Positions 25,384 to 34,011 of a stretch of 39,749 nucleotides of DNA are shown here, one piece after another. The notes below the pieces were generated by a model, which had not been told where the DNA came from, did not search any database, and saw only the letters and a program-made list of their open reading frames with translations. This DNA comes from Syntrophaceae bacterium. Its GTDB lineage: Bacteria; Desulfobacterota; Syntrophia; Syntrophales; PHBD01. A program made the position numbers and the translations under genes. How positions within the stretch are numbered: the first letter of the stretch is position 1; every line of letters begins with the position of its first letter. The stretch spans positions 1-39,749 of the forward strand of contig JABLXX010000016.1 in NCBI GenBank assembly GCA_013177825.1. The letters run 5' to 3'.

Positions 25384-26052
25384 ATGGATTTCCGGGATCT
25401 TCGCGATCGCACTTTCAAGGGATTCTTGGCGGAGGAGGAGGCGGCCCGGCTCTACGATCTGGCCCGGGAGGCCAGCCGCCTGGGAGCCTGCCTGGAGATC
25501 GGAAGCTACTGTGGCCTCTCCGCCGCCTACCTGGGCCTGGGGTGCCGGGAAGGGGGCGGCGTGCTCTATTCCATCGACCACCACCGGGGCTCGGAGGAGC
25601 AGCAGCCCGGGGAGGCGTATTTCGATCCGGATCTTCTGGATCCGAAAACCGGACGGATCGACACCTTTCCCCTATTCCGCCGGACCCTGGAGGAGCTTTC
25701 CCTGATCGGAACGGTCATCCCCATCGTCGGCCGTTCCGCCGAGGTCGCCGCACAATGGCGAAGCCCTCTCGCCCTCGTCTTCATCGACGGCGGCCATACC
25801 TTCGAGGCTGCCTTCACCGACTACAACTCCTGGGTCTCCCACCTGATTCCGGGCGGTTATCTCGCCATTCACGACCTCTTCCCCGATCCCGCCAAGGGAG
25901 GCCAGGCCCCCTGGTGCATCTACAACCTCGCCCTCGCCTCGGGCCTCTTCGAGGCGCTGCCCGTGACGGGAACGCTGGGCATCCTCCGGCGGGCCCCCTG
26001 CGGGACCATGACCTCCGCCGCCGCGGCCGCCTGGGAGAGGTTCCGACCGTGA
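25384..26052 (+). CDS. Class I SAM-dependent methyltransferase (Methyltransf_24 type)
   Basis: The 222-residue protein has the Rossmann glycine motif ACLEIGSYCGLS (near residues 35-46), an acidic binding residue in LYSIDHH, and LVFIDGGHTFEAAFTDY, typical of the small methyltransferase family often found in polysaccharide or phosphonate loci. The substrate is unknown. The ATG at 25384 follows AAAGGGGGAGC. It ends in a GTGA overlap with the next gene, so the two are cotranscribed. Confidence 0.8.
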   Translation: MDFRDLRDRTFKGFLAEEEAARLYDLAREASRLGACLEIGSYCGLSAAYLGLGCREGGGVLYSIDHHRGSEEQQPGEAYFDPDLLDPKTGRIDTFPLFRRTLEELSLIGTVIPIVGRSAEVAAQWRSPLALVFIDGGHTFEAAFTDYNSWVSHLIPGGYLAIHDLFPDPAKGGQAPWCIYNLALASGLFEALPVTGTLGILRRAPCGTMTSAAAAAWERFRP

Positions 26053-27740
26053 GTGGAGAGGAACGGAAGGAACCGGGCCTCCGGGAGCGGAACGAACTCC
26101 TGCGGCAGCGGATTTCCGAACTGGAGAAGAACCTCGCCCGCTACCGGATCGTGGAAGAGCAGCTCCGGGAGAGCGAAGAGATCTACCGGACCATTTCCCA
26201 GAAATCCTTCGCCGGGATCTATGTTGTTCAGGACGGGCGGTTCTGCAACGTGAACGCCAATGCCGCCTCCTACGCCTCCTACACCACGGAAGAACTCCTG
26301 CAGAAGAATGCCGATGCCGTGATTCACCCCGACGACAAGGAAGACGTGAAAAGGAACGCCCGCGACATGCTCCGGGGGAAGCGGACGGCGCCGCACGTTT
26401 TCCGGATCATCACAAAGACGGGAGAAACCCGCTGGATCATGGAGACCGTCACCTCCATCACCTACGGAGGCCGGCCGGCCATTCTGGGCAACTGCATGGA
26501 CATCACGGAGCTCAAGCTGGCGGAAGAGCGCCTCCGGGAGAGGGAAAACCTGTACCGGGCCATCTTCGAGCACACAGGGACAGCGACGATCATCATCGAG
26601 GAGGACACGACCATCTCCCTGGTCAACGAGGAATTTGTCCGGCTGTCGGGATATGCGCGGGAGGAATGGGAGTCGCGGAAAAGCTGGACGGAATTCGTCG
26701 CCCCCGGGGACGTCGAGCGGATGCGGGCCTACCACTTTCTCCGGCGCCGGGATCCCGCGGCGCCGCCGCGGAACTACGAGTTCGTCTTCGTCGACAGCGC
26801 CGGGCGGCTGCGGGACGTGAGCCTGACCGTAGGGATGATTCCGGGGACGATGAAGAGCGTCGCCTCCTTCGCCGACATCACGGAACAGAAACTGGCAGCA
26901 CAGAAAATCCGGGAGTCCGAAACCCTCTACCGCACGATCTTCGAGACAACCGGCACGGCGACGATCATCATCGAGGAGGACATGACCCTCTCCCTGGTCA
27001 ATTCCGAGTTCGAGCGACTCTCGGGGGCGCCGAAGGATTACTGGGAAGGGAAACGCAAGTGGACGGAGTTCGTTACCCCCCGGGACCTCCCCCGGATGCT
27101 CGAGTATCACCGGGTCCGGAGGATCGATCCTTTGGCGGCCCCCCGGAACTATGAGTTCGTGTTCGCCGACCGGCAGGGAAAGTGGAAAAACGTCATCATC
27201 ACCATCGCCATGATCCCGGGAACGATGAAGAGCGTCGCCTCCTTCGCCGACATCACGGAACAGAAACGCTCCGAGGCGGCCCTCCGGAAGCGTGAGCAGG
27301 AGGTGCAGCGGAAGTCCCGGAGCCTCGAGGAGGTCAACACGGCCCTCAAGGTTCTCTTGAAGCAACGGGAGGATGATCGGACAGAACTGGAGGAAAAAGT
27401 CCTGTCCAACTTCAAGGCCCTGGTCCTGCCCTACCTGGGAAAGCTCCGGCGCGGCCGGACGGGGGAGCGCGACCTGGCCCTGCTGGACGTTCTCGAATCA
27501 AACCTCGCGAACATCATCTCGCCATTCTCGCACCGCCTGTCGTCACGTCATCTGAACCTGACGCCGAAGGAACTGCAGGTGGCGAATCTCGTCAAGGAAG
27601 GCAAGACCACCAAAGAAATCGCCGACCTGATGGGCGTCTGCCCCGGCGCCGTCTCCCTGCACCGCAGCCACATCCGGAACAAGCTGGGCCTCACCCGCCA
27701 GAAGAGCAATCTCCGCTCCTACCTGGGCTCCCTGTCTTAA
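26049..27740 (+). CDS. PAS-PAS-PAS sensor with LuxR-type DNA-binding domain
   Basis: The 563-residue protein starts at a GTG overlapping the previous stop. After a short coiled coil (residues 10-45) come three PAS domains with their ITE closing motifs (about 46-160, 165-285, 290-410), a second coiled coil rich in Glu and Arg (about 415-460), and a C-terminal LuxR/GerE helix-turn-helix (LTPKELQVANLVKEGKTTKEIADLM). There is no histidine kinase domain, so signal sensing and DNA binding are in one soluble protein. PAS2 and PAS3 are near copies. The open frame back to 25218 is a shadow over the methyltransferase gene. Target genes are unknown; the CoA-transferase gene 173 nt downstream is a natural candidate. 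Confidence 0.85.
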   Translation: MSGEERKEPGLRERNELLRQRISELEKNLARYRIVEEQLRESEEIYRTISQKSFAGIYVVQDGRFCNVNANAASYASYTTEELLQKNADAVIHPDDKEDVKRNARDMLRGKRTAPHVFRIITKTGETRWIMETVTSITYGGRPAILGNCMDITELKLAEERLRERENLYRAIFEHTGTATIIIEEDTTISLVNEEFVRLSGYAREEWESRKSWTEFVAPGDVERMRAYHFLRRRDPAAPPRNYEFVFVDSAGRLRDVSLTVGMIPGTMKSVASFADITEQKLAAQKIRESETLYRTIFETTGTATIIIEEDMTLSLVNSEFERLSGAPKDYWEGKRKWTEFVTPRDLPRMLEYHRVRRIDPLAAPRNYEFVFADRQGKWKNVIITIAMIPGTMKSVASFADITEQKRSEAALRKREQEVQRKSRSLEEVNTALKVLLKQREDDRTELEEKVLSNFKALVLPYLGKLRRGRTGERDLALLDVLESNLANIISPFSHRLSSRHLNLTPKELQVANLVKEGKTTKEIADLMGVCPGAVSLHRSHIRNKLGLTRQKSNLRSYLGSLS

Positions 27741-27913
27741 CTATAAGCATTAACCTTACACATTATATTCATCCTTATTATATTGCCTTGCCCCCCTTTA
27801 TCCCTTACAGGACAAAGACTTGTATGCGGGGAGTGCTTCTTCCGTGAAGATGGGGCTTCCGGAGGCGGTCGTTTTTCATGAATCCATGAGCACAAGTGTA
27901 AGGAGGGGTGCAG

Positions 27914-29260
27914 ATGGAACGGATGGAAGAATACAAAGGGAAACGGGTTACTGCAGAGCGGGCGGTTCAGGTTATCCGTTCGGGCGACTGGGTCGAATAC
28001 GGGGAATTCACCGGGATGCCCAGGGCCCTCGACAAGGCCCTGGCCAATCGGAAAGGCGAGCTGAGGGACGTCAAGATCAGGAGCACCGTCACGGCCTACC
28101 TCCCGGAGGTGCTTCAGGCGGACCCGACGGGGGAACACTTCACCTGGCACAGCTGGCATTATTCAGGGGCCGACCGGAAGTTCGCCGACAAGGGCGTACC
28201 GGTCTACTACATCCCCATCAAGTATTCGGAGGTCCCCCGCTACGTGCGGGAGGAAATCGACGATCTCGCCGTAGTCATGCTCCAGGTAACCCCGATGGAC
28301 AAGCACGGCTATTTCAATTTCGGGCCCCAGAACTCCTTCACCAAGGCGTCCTGTGAGCGCGCGAAAACGGTGATCGTGGAAGTGAACGAAAAGATGCCCC
28401 GCTGCCTGGGCGGATACGAAGAGGGAATCCACATCAGCGAAGTGGATTTCATTGTCGAGGGAGAAAACCCGCCCCTGACGCAGCTGCCTTCGCCTCCGGC
28501 CACGGAGATCGACCAGAAGGTGGCGCGCCATATTCTGGAGGAGATGAAAGACGGCTGCTGCATCCAGCTCGGCATCGGCGGCATGCCCAATGCCGTGGGC
28601 ATGATGATCGCCGATTCGGACCTGAAAAACCTGGGCTGCCATACGGAGATGCTCGTCGACGCTTACGTCCACATGGCCGACGCCGGCAAGATCACGGGAT
28701 GCAAGAAGGGCATCGATCCTTACAAGATGGTCTACACCTTCGCCCTGGGAACGCAGATCCTCTATGATTTCATCGACGACAACCCCCAGTGCGCCATCTA
28801 TCCTGTCAACTACACGAACAAGCCCGCCGTCGCCGCCCTGAACGACAACCTGATCACGATCAACAACGCCGTCGAGGTGGACCTCTACGGACAGGCCTGC
28901 TCAGAGTCCTCGGGCATCCGCCAGATCAGCGGCACCGGCGGGCAGCTCGATTTCGTCCTCGCCGGTTATGAGTCGAAGGGCGGCAAGTCCATCATCTGCC
29001 TCCCCTCCAGCTACAAGGGCAAGGACGGCTCCACGAAGTCCCGGATTGTTCCGACCCTCCAGGTGGGAGGCATCGTCACGGACTCCCGGAGCATCGTTCA
29101 CTACATCGTCACGGAATACGGGAAGGTGAATCTGAAAGGCAAATCTCTCTGGGAACGGGCGGAGGGGCTTGTCGGCATCGCCCATCCCGACACGCGGGAG
29201 GAGCTGATCAGGGCCGCCGAGGCTCAGGGGATCTGGCGCCGGAGCAACAGGCGCGGATGA
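27914..29260 (+). CDS. Acyl-CoA:acetate CoA-transferase / acetyl-CoA hydrolase family
   Basis: This 448-residue enzyme belongs to the butyryl-CoA:acetate / 4-hydroxybutyrate CoA-transferase group of the acetyl-CoA hydrolase/transferase family. Signs are the glycine-rich GIGGMPNAVG, the catalytic-glutamate region YGQACSESSGIRQISGTGGQLDF, and TDSRSIVHYIVTEYG near the C-terminus. It moves CoA between short-chain acids, a step used in syntrophic fatty-acid oxidation or fermentation. AGGAGGGG lies 5 nt before the ATG at 27914; a GTG two codons upstream overlaps the ribosome site and is less likely. The exact acyl substrate is unknown. The 173-nt upstream gap is AT-rich in its first part. Confidence 0.88.
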   Translation: MERMEEYKGKRVTAERAVQVIRSGDWVEYGEFTGMPRALDKALANRKGELRDVKIRSTVTAYLPEVLQADPTGEHFTWHSWHYSGADRKFADKGVPVYYIPIKYSEVPRYVREEIDDLAVVMLQVTPMDKHGYFNFGPQNSFTKASCERAKTVIVEVNEKMPRCLGGYEEGIHISEVDFIVEGENPPLTQLPSPPATEIDQKVARHILEEMKDGCCIQLGIGGMPNAVGMMIADSDLKNLGCHTEMLVDAYVHMADAGKITGCKKGIDPYKMVYTFALGTQILYDFIDDNPQCAIYPVNYTNKPAVAALNDNLITINNAVEVDLYGQACSESSGIRQISGTGGQLDFVLAGYESKGGKSIICLPSSYKGKDGSTKSRIVPTLQVGGIVTDSRSIVHYIVTEYGKVNLKGKSLWERAEGLVGIAHPDTREELIRAAEAQGIWRRSNRRG

Positions 29261-29284
29261 AGTGATGGTACAAGGCGAGAAAGC

Positions 29285-29311
29285 GGGGGGCGGATTTCAA
29301 ATCCGCTCCCC
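29285..29311 (+). terminator. Terminator-like palindrome after the CoA-transferase
   Basis: The stretch GGGGGCGGATTTC-AAATCCGCTCCCC forms a long stem followed by CTTTCCATTTTTC. It resembles the stems at 9622 and 29706. Confidence 0.75.
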
Positions 29312-29368
29312 TTTCCATTTTTCTTTTTCAATCAGGAGCGGATGAAAGGCCAACTTGCGTGGCAGGGA

Positions 29369-29530
29369 GGCTTCCCTCGCGCTCAGAAGAGTTTTTTCGA
29401 CCCTGCAGCGTCTCGCTCCGCTGCAAAGTCATAACTCGCGCCTGGCGGCGCTCAGACAGATGACTTTGCGGGCGCTGCGCTGCGACGACAGGGTACCCCG
29501 AAAAAGCCTCTATTCGCGCTCCGGGAAGCC
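29369..29530. repeat. Large nested inverted repeat (162 bp)
   Basis: The left end GGCTTCCC pairs with GGGAAGCC at the right end. Moving inward, TTTTTCG/CGAAAAA, CCCTG/CAGGG, GCAAAGTCAT (29423-29432)/ATGACTTTGC (29460-29469) and the apex GCGCC-TGGC-GGCGC (29438-29451) also pair. All share one centre near 29446-29450, with small internal loops. It is a long imperfect hairpin in DNA or RNA. Confidence 0.75.
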
Positions 29531-29548
29531 CCCTCCCCGACCGACGTT

Positions 29549-29679
29549 CGCGGGGGCGCGGCCGGGGGTTCCCAGAGGAGCGATTAGGAGAATTTTCCAC
29601 CCGGACGGCCGCTCGGTCGGACAATGCACTCCGCGGGAAATTCTCCGCGACGGCGGGAGCCCCCGTGACAGCCCCCGCG
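29549..29679. repeat. Second large inverted repeat (131 bp)
   Basis: CGCGGGGGC (29549-29557) pairs with GCCCCCGCG (29671-29679); further in, GGGGG-T-TCCC pairs with GGGAGCCCCC, and GGAGAATTTTCC with GGAAATTCTCC. Part of its right arm (CCCGTGAC-GCCCCCGCGCC) recurs at 31438. Confidence 0.7.
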
Positions 29680-29705
29680 CCACGATGCAAAAAGAAAGAA
29701 AAGGA

Positions 29706-29728
29706 GGAGCGGATTTGAAATCCGCTCC
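29706..29728. repeat. Perfect palindrome before the radical SAM gene end
   Basis: GGAGCGGATTT-G-AAATCCGCTCC is an 11+11 perfect inverted repeat, 16 nt from the stop of the leftward radical SAM gene. It is nearly the same stem as at 29285 and 9622. Confidence 0.75.
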
Positions 29729-29743
29729 CCTGACCTGTCATCT

Positions 29744-31330
29744 CTACAGATGATCCACCCGGTTGTTGTGAGTCCAGAACCACCGGTAGCGGTCTCCCTG
29801 CCGCTCCACCTTCAGGAATCCCTTGCCGACGAACTCGCCGATCACCTTTTCCACCAGCGGCAGGCCTTCGTCGGCCACGGCCTGGATGCGGCGACATAAC
29901 TCCGCCAGGCTGTCACTGGGGCCACCTTCGGCGGGAAAGGTCCCCAGGGTCTCCACCAGGTCCCCGGCCAGGATTTTGAAGATCAGTTGCGTACGGAAGT
30001 GCCCCTCCACCCGGAAGAGGGCGTAGGGCGAGGCCGTGCCGTTGCGGTAATCGCGGATCATCCGCTGCCACTCCTCGTCGATGGCTCCCTCGAATTCCGC
30101 CACAAAGCGCTCGATGTCCGCCGGGGCGAGTGCGGATGTCCGCGCCACGGCCCGGTTGGCATCGTAGAGGGACCAGTCGCTGGTCAGGATCTCCAGGTCG
30201 TAGGAATCGACCTCCTCGCGGACGGTCGTGCCGGGGAACGGGGCCAGGATGTGATAGCCGTACATGGCCCCGAGGCCCTGGGCGAAGGCGTCGGTCTCCT
30301 TCAATGTCTCCATGGTTTCCCCGGGCAGGCCGGCAATGAACGAGGTGTGGCAAACCATCCCGGCATCCAGGCACATCTTTACAGCCTTCCGCACCTGCTC
30401 CAGGGTGATGCCCTTCCGGATCATGTCCAGCATTCCCTGGTTTCCCGACTCCACGCCGTAGCTGATGCTGTCGCATCCGTTGTCGCGCATGAGCGCCAGG
30501 GTCTCCGGATCCACCGTGTTTACGCGGGCGAAAGCGCTCCAGGTGAATTTCAGCCCCCGCCGCCGGATCTCGTCGCAGACGTCCCGCACTTTCTTCTTGT
30601 TCGACACAAAGAGGTCATCGGCCACGTTGATCCGGTCGATGCCGTAGGACAGGATGTGCTCGATCTCATCCACCACCCGGGATGCCGTCCGCTGCCGCAC
30701 CTTCTTCCCCACCATCCGCCGGCCCTGGCAGAAGATGCAGGAATAGGGACAGCCCCGGCTCGTGATGATGCTCACCGGATAACCCAGGGCCTGGTAGCGC
30801 GACAAAGGCAGGAGATGGCGGGCCGGCAGGGGAAGGTCGTCCAGGTCGGGGATGAAGGGCCGGGTCCCGGTCTCCGTCACGGAACCGTTGTCGCGGAAGG
30901 ACAGCCCGAGAATATCCTTCCATTTCTTCCGCTCCTTGAGGGCGGGCAGGAGTTCGGCGATCGTGTCCTCTCCCTCACCGCGTACGATGAGGTCGATGCC
31001 CGGATAGGTGTTCAGGGTTCCCTCGGCATCGAAGGATACATGGGGCCCCCCCATCATCGTGACGATGTCCGGGTTGTGCTCCTTGACGGCGGAGACGATC
31101 TGCGCCGCCGCGGGAAAGTTCAGGGTTACCGACGTGCCGCCCACGGCGTCGGGCTGGAAGGCGTCAAGCTGGGCTTTCAGTTTTTCCGGCGTGTAACGGC
31201 TGACGATATAGTCGAAGATCCGGACCTCCGCTCCGGCCCGCTCAAAGGCGGCGGCAACATAGCTGACCCCCAGGGGCGGCGCCGGCGCCTCCTCCAGGGG
31301 ATAAGGCGGAGCGATGATGGCGACTTTCAT
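29744..31330 (-). CDS. B12-binding domain radical SAM protein
   Basis: The 528-residue protein has an N-terminal cobalamin-binding-like domain (residues 1-140; starts MKVAIIAPPYPLEEAPAPPLG, with MMGGPHVSF), a radical SAM core with the CxxxCxxC motif in RGCPYSCIFCQG (near residue 195), and a C-terminal helical region. Family members do difficult methylations, cyclisations or rearrangements, e.g. HpnP, HpnR and BchE types. The cobalamin DxHxxG motif is not clear, so B12 binding is uncertain. It is the last gene of a leftward cluster with a methyltransferase, GT4 enzyme and acyltransferase, but 171 nt separate it from them. The substrate is unknown. Confidence 0.85.
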   Translation of the reverse strand: MKVAIIAPPYPLEEAPAPPLGVSYVAAAFERAGAEVRIFDYIVSRYTPEKLKAQLDAFQPDAVGGTSVTLNFPAAAQIVSAVKEHNPDIVTMMGGPHVSFDAEGTLNTYPGIDLIVRGEGEDTIAELLPALKERKKWKDILGLSFRDNGSVTETGTRPFIPDLDDLPLPARHLLPLSRYQALGYPVSIITSRGCPYSCIFCQGRRMVGKKVRQRTASRVVDEIEHILSYGIDRINVADDLFVSNKKKVRDVCDEIRRRGLKFTWSAFARVNTVDPETLALMRDNGCDSISYGVESGNQGMLDMIRKGITLEQVRKAVKMCLDAGMVCHTSFIAGLPGETMETLKETDAFAQGLGAMYGYHILAPFPGTTVREEVDSYDLEILTSDWSLYDANRAVARTSALAPADIERFVAEFEGAIDEEWQRMIRDYRNGTASPYALFRVEGHFRTQLIFKILAGDLVETLGTFPAEGGPSDSLAELCRRIQAVADEGLPLVEKVIGEFVGKGFLKVERQGDRYRWFWTHNNRVDHL

Positions 31331-31431
31331 TTTATCTGTATTCCCTTTCTTAGCTCGACTTCCACGATAACCGATTTTTCACGAGTTCCTCGCGGCCCTT
31401 CCCCACAGGGGGATGAATCTGCTCCCCGAAA

Positions 31432-31457
31432 GGGGTTCCCGTGACGGCCCCCGCGCC
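31432..31457. repeat. Half copy of the 29.6-kb palindrome arm
   Basis: GGGGTTCCC followed by GTGACGGCCCCCGCGCC resembles the right arm at 29655-29680 (CCCGTGAC, one change, GCCCCCGCGCC). It sits in the 171-nt gap between the acyltransferase and radical SAM genes. Confidence 0.5.
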
Positions 31458-31501
31458 CGGTTCCGGCCGTCCAGCCGCGCGGGCGGGCGCTGCCGGATTC
31501 G

Positions 31502-32224
31502 TCAGTCTCCCCGGCGAGGGAACAGCAGGGACCGGATCCAGCCGGCCCAGGTATTGCCCTTCGTATGGTGCCGGTCAATGATCGCGAACTCCTCCGCCAG
31601 CCCCCGGGGATCGGCCATCCAGTCTGCCCTCGTCTTCATGGGCAGCGCGGGGTCCAGCTCCTTTACGAACGCGGCGGGATTGCCCGCCACCACCGTATAG
31701 GGAGGCACGTCCCGGGTAACCACGGCGCCGGCGCCGACGACGCTGTGGTCGCCGATCGTCACGCCCTTGCAGACGATGGCGCTGTCTCCGATCCAGACAT
31801 TGTTCCCGAGCCTCACGGGCGCCACGGCCTCGGCCGAATCGGCCCGGTCATAGAGGCCGTGCCAGTCCGCGTCGGTAATGTAGGCCCCGTGGGCCATCAT
31901 GCAGCTGTCGCCGATGGTGATTTCGCGGGCGGCGGAGATCCTCACGCCGGGGCACAGGAGACAGTAGTCGCCGATCCGGATCCGGCCCCCCGTCTCCAGG
32001 GTGGACCAGACGGTGAGGCGCACTTTCCTGTCGGGGGCGGCGATGACGTGGGCATAGTCGCCGAGCGTGATGGGCCCGCCGAAGACCTCGACATGCCAGG
32101 GCTTCATATAGGTACCCCCCCGGCCCAGGTGATCGAAATGGGGACGCAGGAAGTACCCTGCGTACCAGGTCTGAAAAGCCTGGTCCAGACGCTTGAGGAT
32201 GTACGGGCGGTGTTCTCTCAGCAC
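31502..32224 (-). CDS. Left-handed beta-helix acyltransferase
   Basis: The 240-residue protein contains hexapeptide repeats (ITLGDYAHVIAA, IRIGDYCLLCPG, ITIGDSCMMAHG, VRLGNNVWIGDSAIVCKGVTIGDHSVVGAGAVVTRDVPPYTVVAGNPA) of the LbetaH O-acetyltransferase family. The motif with His in MAHGAYITDADWHG is probably at the catalytic site. It starts at GTG (32224) behind GGAGGGG. These enzymes usually acetylate sugars or lipid headgroups. It sits 31 nt after the toroid protein gene, in the same apparent operon. Confidence 0.85.
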   Translation of the reverse strand: MLREHRPYILKRLDQAFQTWYAGYFLRPHFDHLGRGGTYMKPWHVEVFGGPITLGDYAHVIAAPDRKVRLTVWSTLETGGRIRIGDYCLLCPGVRISAAREITIGDSCMMAHGAYITDADWHGLYDRADSAEAVAPVRLGNNVWIGDSAIVCKGVTIGDHSVVGAGAVVTRDVPPYTVVAGNPAAFVKELDPALPMKTRADWMADPRGLAEEFAIIDRHHTKGNTWAGWIRSLLFPRRGD

Positions 32225-32255
32225 AGGCCCCTCCGGACCGCCGCCGGTCCACCCC

Positions 32256-33299
32256 TCAGCGGGGGGTCCCGTTTTCCCAGAAACCGTGCCGGAACAGGCG
32301 GCCTCCCGGGGTCAGTCCGCAGAGGGCATCATAGGCCAGGAGAACCGCCGCCGCCGTCCACGCCGTCCGTTCCTCCGGCCAGATCACGGCATCGGGAAAG
32401 GTCACCCCCATCCAGTAGGAGCCGTCGTCATATTTCTTGTCCAGGATCCAGTTGAAGACGGCCTTGGCCCGCTCATGCTCCCCGACGGCATCCAGGGCCA
32501 GGACCAGTTCCGACGTCTCCGCCATCGTCGCCCAGGGCCGGTCGCAGACGCAACGGACCCCCCAGTCGGGAACAACGAATCGCTCCCAGTAGCGGTCGAT
32601 GCGCCGGCGGGCATCCTGCCCCTTGAGGGCGCCGCACAGGACCGGATAGTACCAGTCCATGGAAAAGCGGGACTTGATCATGTTGAACCGGTTCGGTTTA
32701 TAGAGGATGGCATGGCCGAGCCTTTTCAGGGCTTCCTCCCAACCGGGCCTCTTCAGCCCCTGGCGTTCCGCCATGGCCAGGGCACATTTCACGCTCATGA
32801 AAATCGAGCTGGAACCGGTCAGGAGGGCCATGGGATCGGCTACGCCTTCCTTGTTCCGCGCCCAGTAGATCTCTCCCGTCGGGGCCTGAAGGTCCAAGGC
32901 GAATTCAATCCCGCCTTCGACCATCGGCCAGAAGGAAAGGGCCGTGTCCCAGTCCCCGGTCACGAGGCCGTAGTGGAAAACGCCCACGGCGACGTAGGAG
33001 GAAAAGTTGGAGTCCTTCGTCGAGTCCTCCACGACGCCGTCCCGAATGCCGGACCACCAGCTTCCGTCCGGGAGCTGCGTATCCGCCAGCCAGCGGTAGG
33101 CCCGTTTCGCTTCCTCAAAGCGTCCCGCCACGACAAGCCCCATGGCGCTTTCAACATGATCCCACGGGTCCGTCTTGCCGCCCACGGACCAGGGGATTTC
33201 TCCATTCTTCTTCTGCACGCCGGCAATGAACCCGGCGGTTACGTCCACATCCAGTCTCAGGGCCGGCTTCAGGGCCGGACGGGTCATAGTTCGCTCCAT
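32256..33299 (-). CDS. Alpha/alpha-toroid protein (prenyltransferase/terpene-cyclase-like fold)
   Basis: The 347-residue protein shows repeated Trp/Gly helix-pair motifs (GKTDPWDHVESAMGL, WLADTQLPDGSWW, DKKYDDGSYWMG) typical of a six-hairpin or toroid fold such as prenyltransferases, terpene cyclases and some glycoside hydrolases. Databases tend to call such proteins phenyltransferase- or prenyltransferase-like, with no proven activity. A polysaccharide-acting enzyme is as likely, given the GT4, methyltransferase and acyltransferase neighbours. The ATG at 33299 lies immediately behind the methyltransferase stop; a second ATG at 33287, behind GGAG, is an equally good start. Confidence 0.7.
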   Translation of the reverse strand: MERTMTRPALKPALRLDVDVTAGFIAGVQKKNGEIPWSVGGKTDPWDHVESAMGLVVAGRFEEAKRAYRWLADTQLPDGSWWSGIRDGVVEDSTKDSNFSSYVAVGVFHYGLVTGDWDTALSFWPMVEGGIEFALDLQAPTGEIYWARNKEGVADPMALLTGSSSIFMSVKCALAMAERQGLKRPGWEEALKRLGHAILYKPNRFNMIKSRFSMDWYYPVLCGALKGQDARRRIDRYWERFVVPDWGVRCVCDRPWATMAETSELVLALDAVGEHERAKAVFNWILDKKYDDGSYWMGVTFPDAVIWPEERTAWTAAAVLLAYDALCGLTPGGRLFRHGFWENGTPR

Positions 33300-33300
33300 G

Positions 33301-34011
33301 TCAGCAACCCTTCTTCAGATAGAGTACGATGCTCTTGGCGATCAGCGGGTTCAGCATCCGGTCCAGGATGACCGTGAGCCTGGGTTTTTCCATGATGTCC
33401 CACTCGAGAAAACGCTTGTAGAGATTCACCGGTTGCGAGTCTTCGCGTTTGTGGCCCACAAGGCACTTGAGCCACCAGTAGGGGGCGTGAAGACCATGCC
33501 GATAGTCGATCCCCCGGCAGGTGGCGCCCGCCTCCTCCAGGAGTCTCCGGATTTCCCGCCTCCGGTAAATCCGGATGTGGCCCCCCGGCTCGTTGTGATA
33601 GGCCTCCGAAAGGGCCCAGCAGATCCGCTCCGGAAGCCATCGGGGGACGCTCACCACCAGGTCTCCACCCGGCTTGAGGACCCGCATCAGCTCGGACACG
33701 GCCGTCCGGTTGTCGGGAATATGCTCCAGCACCTCCGAACAGATGACGACGTCGAAGGCCCCGTCGGGAAAAGGCAGCCGCGTCACATCCGACTTGAGGG
33801 CCATGACGTCGCCGCGGCATCCGCCTTCCTGGCTCATGACCCAGAGCGTGCCCCCGGCCTTGCGGAGGTCATCCTCGTTCAGATCGAGCCCCACGGCGAC
33901 GATGTCGGCCCGCCGGAAGGCCTCACAGATATGACGGCCCGTTCCGCAGCCGGCATCGAGAACTTTCATGCCCGGCCGCAGGTTCAGGCGATCAAAGTCG
34001 ACGGTGAGCAT
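33301..34011 (-). CDS. Class I SAM-dependent methyltransferase (UbiE/Methyltransf_11 type)
   Basis: The 236-residue protein has motif I VLDAGCGTGRHICEA, the acidic GLDLNEDD, DVVICSEVLEHI (motif post-I to II) and LKPGGDLVVSVP. The start at 34011 is chosen for a GGGAGG site 7 nt upstream; the frame is open to 34053 inside the glycosyltransferase gene. It overlaps that gene by 20 nt. The acceptor, probably a sugar or lipid, is unknown. Confidence 0.87.
   Translation of the reverse strand: MLTVDFDRLNLRPGMKVLDAGCGTGRHICEAFRRADIVAVGLDLNEDDLRKAGGTLWVMSQEGGCRGDVMALKSDVTRLPFPDGAFDVVICSEVLEHIPDNRTAVSELMRVLKPGGDLVVSVPRWLPERICWALSEAYHNEPGGHIRIYRRREIRRLLEEAGATCRGIDYRHGLHAPYWWLKCLVGHKREDSQPVNLYKRFLEWDIMEKPRLTVILDRMLNPLIAKSIVLYLKKGC

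Larger units (their letters stand above)
29261..29743. other. Convergent intergenic region made of palindromes
   Basis: This 483-nt gap between the convergent CoA-transferase and radical SAM genes has no credible gene. Four inverted repeats fill most of it: 29285-29311, 29369-29530, 29549-29679 and 29706-29728. It should act as a bidirectional transcription end. Confidence 0.7.

Noticed and set aside
25218-26048. N-terminal extension of the PAS regulator frame
   Set aside because: It overlaps the RRM terminator and the methyltransferase gene; the GTG at 26049 with stop/start overlap is a natural start.
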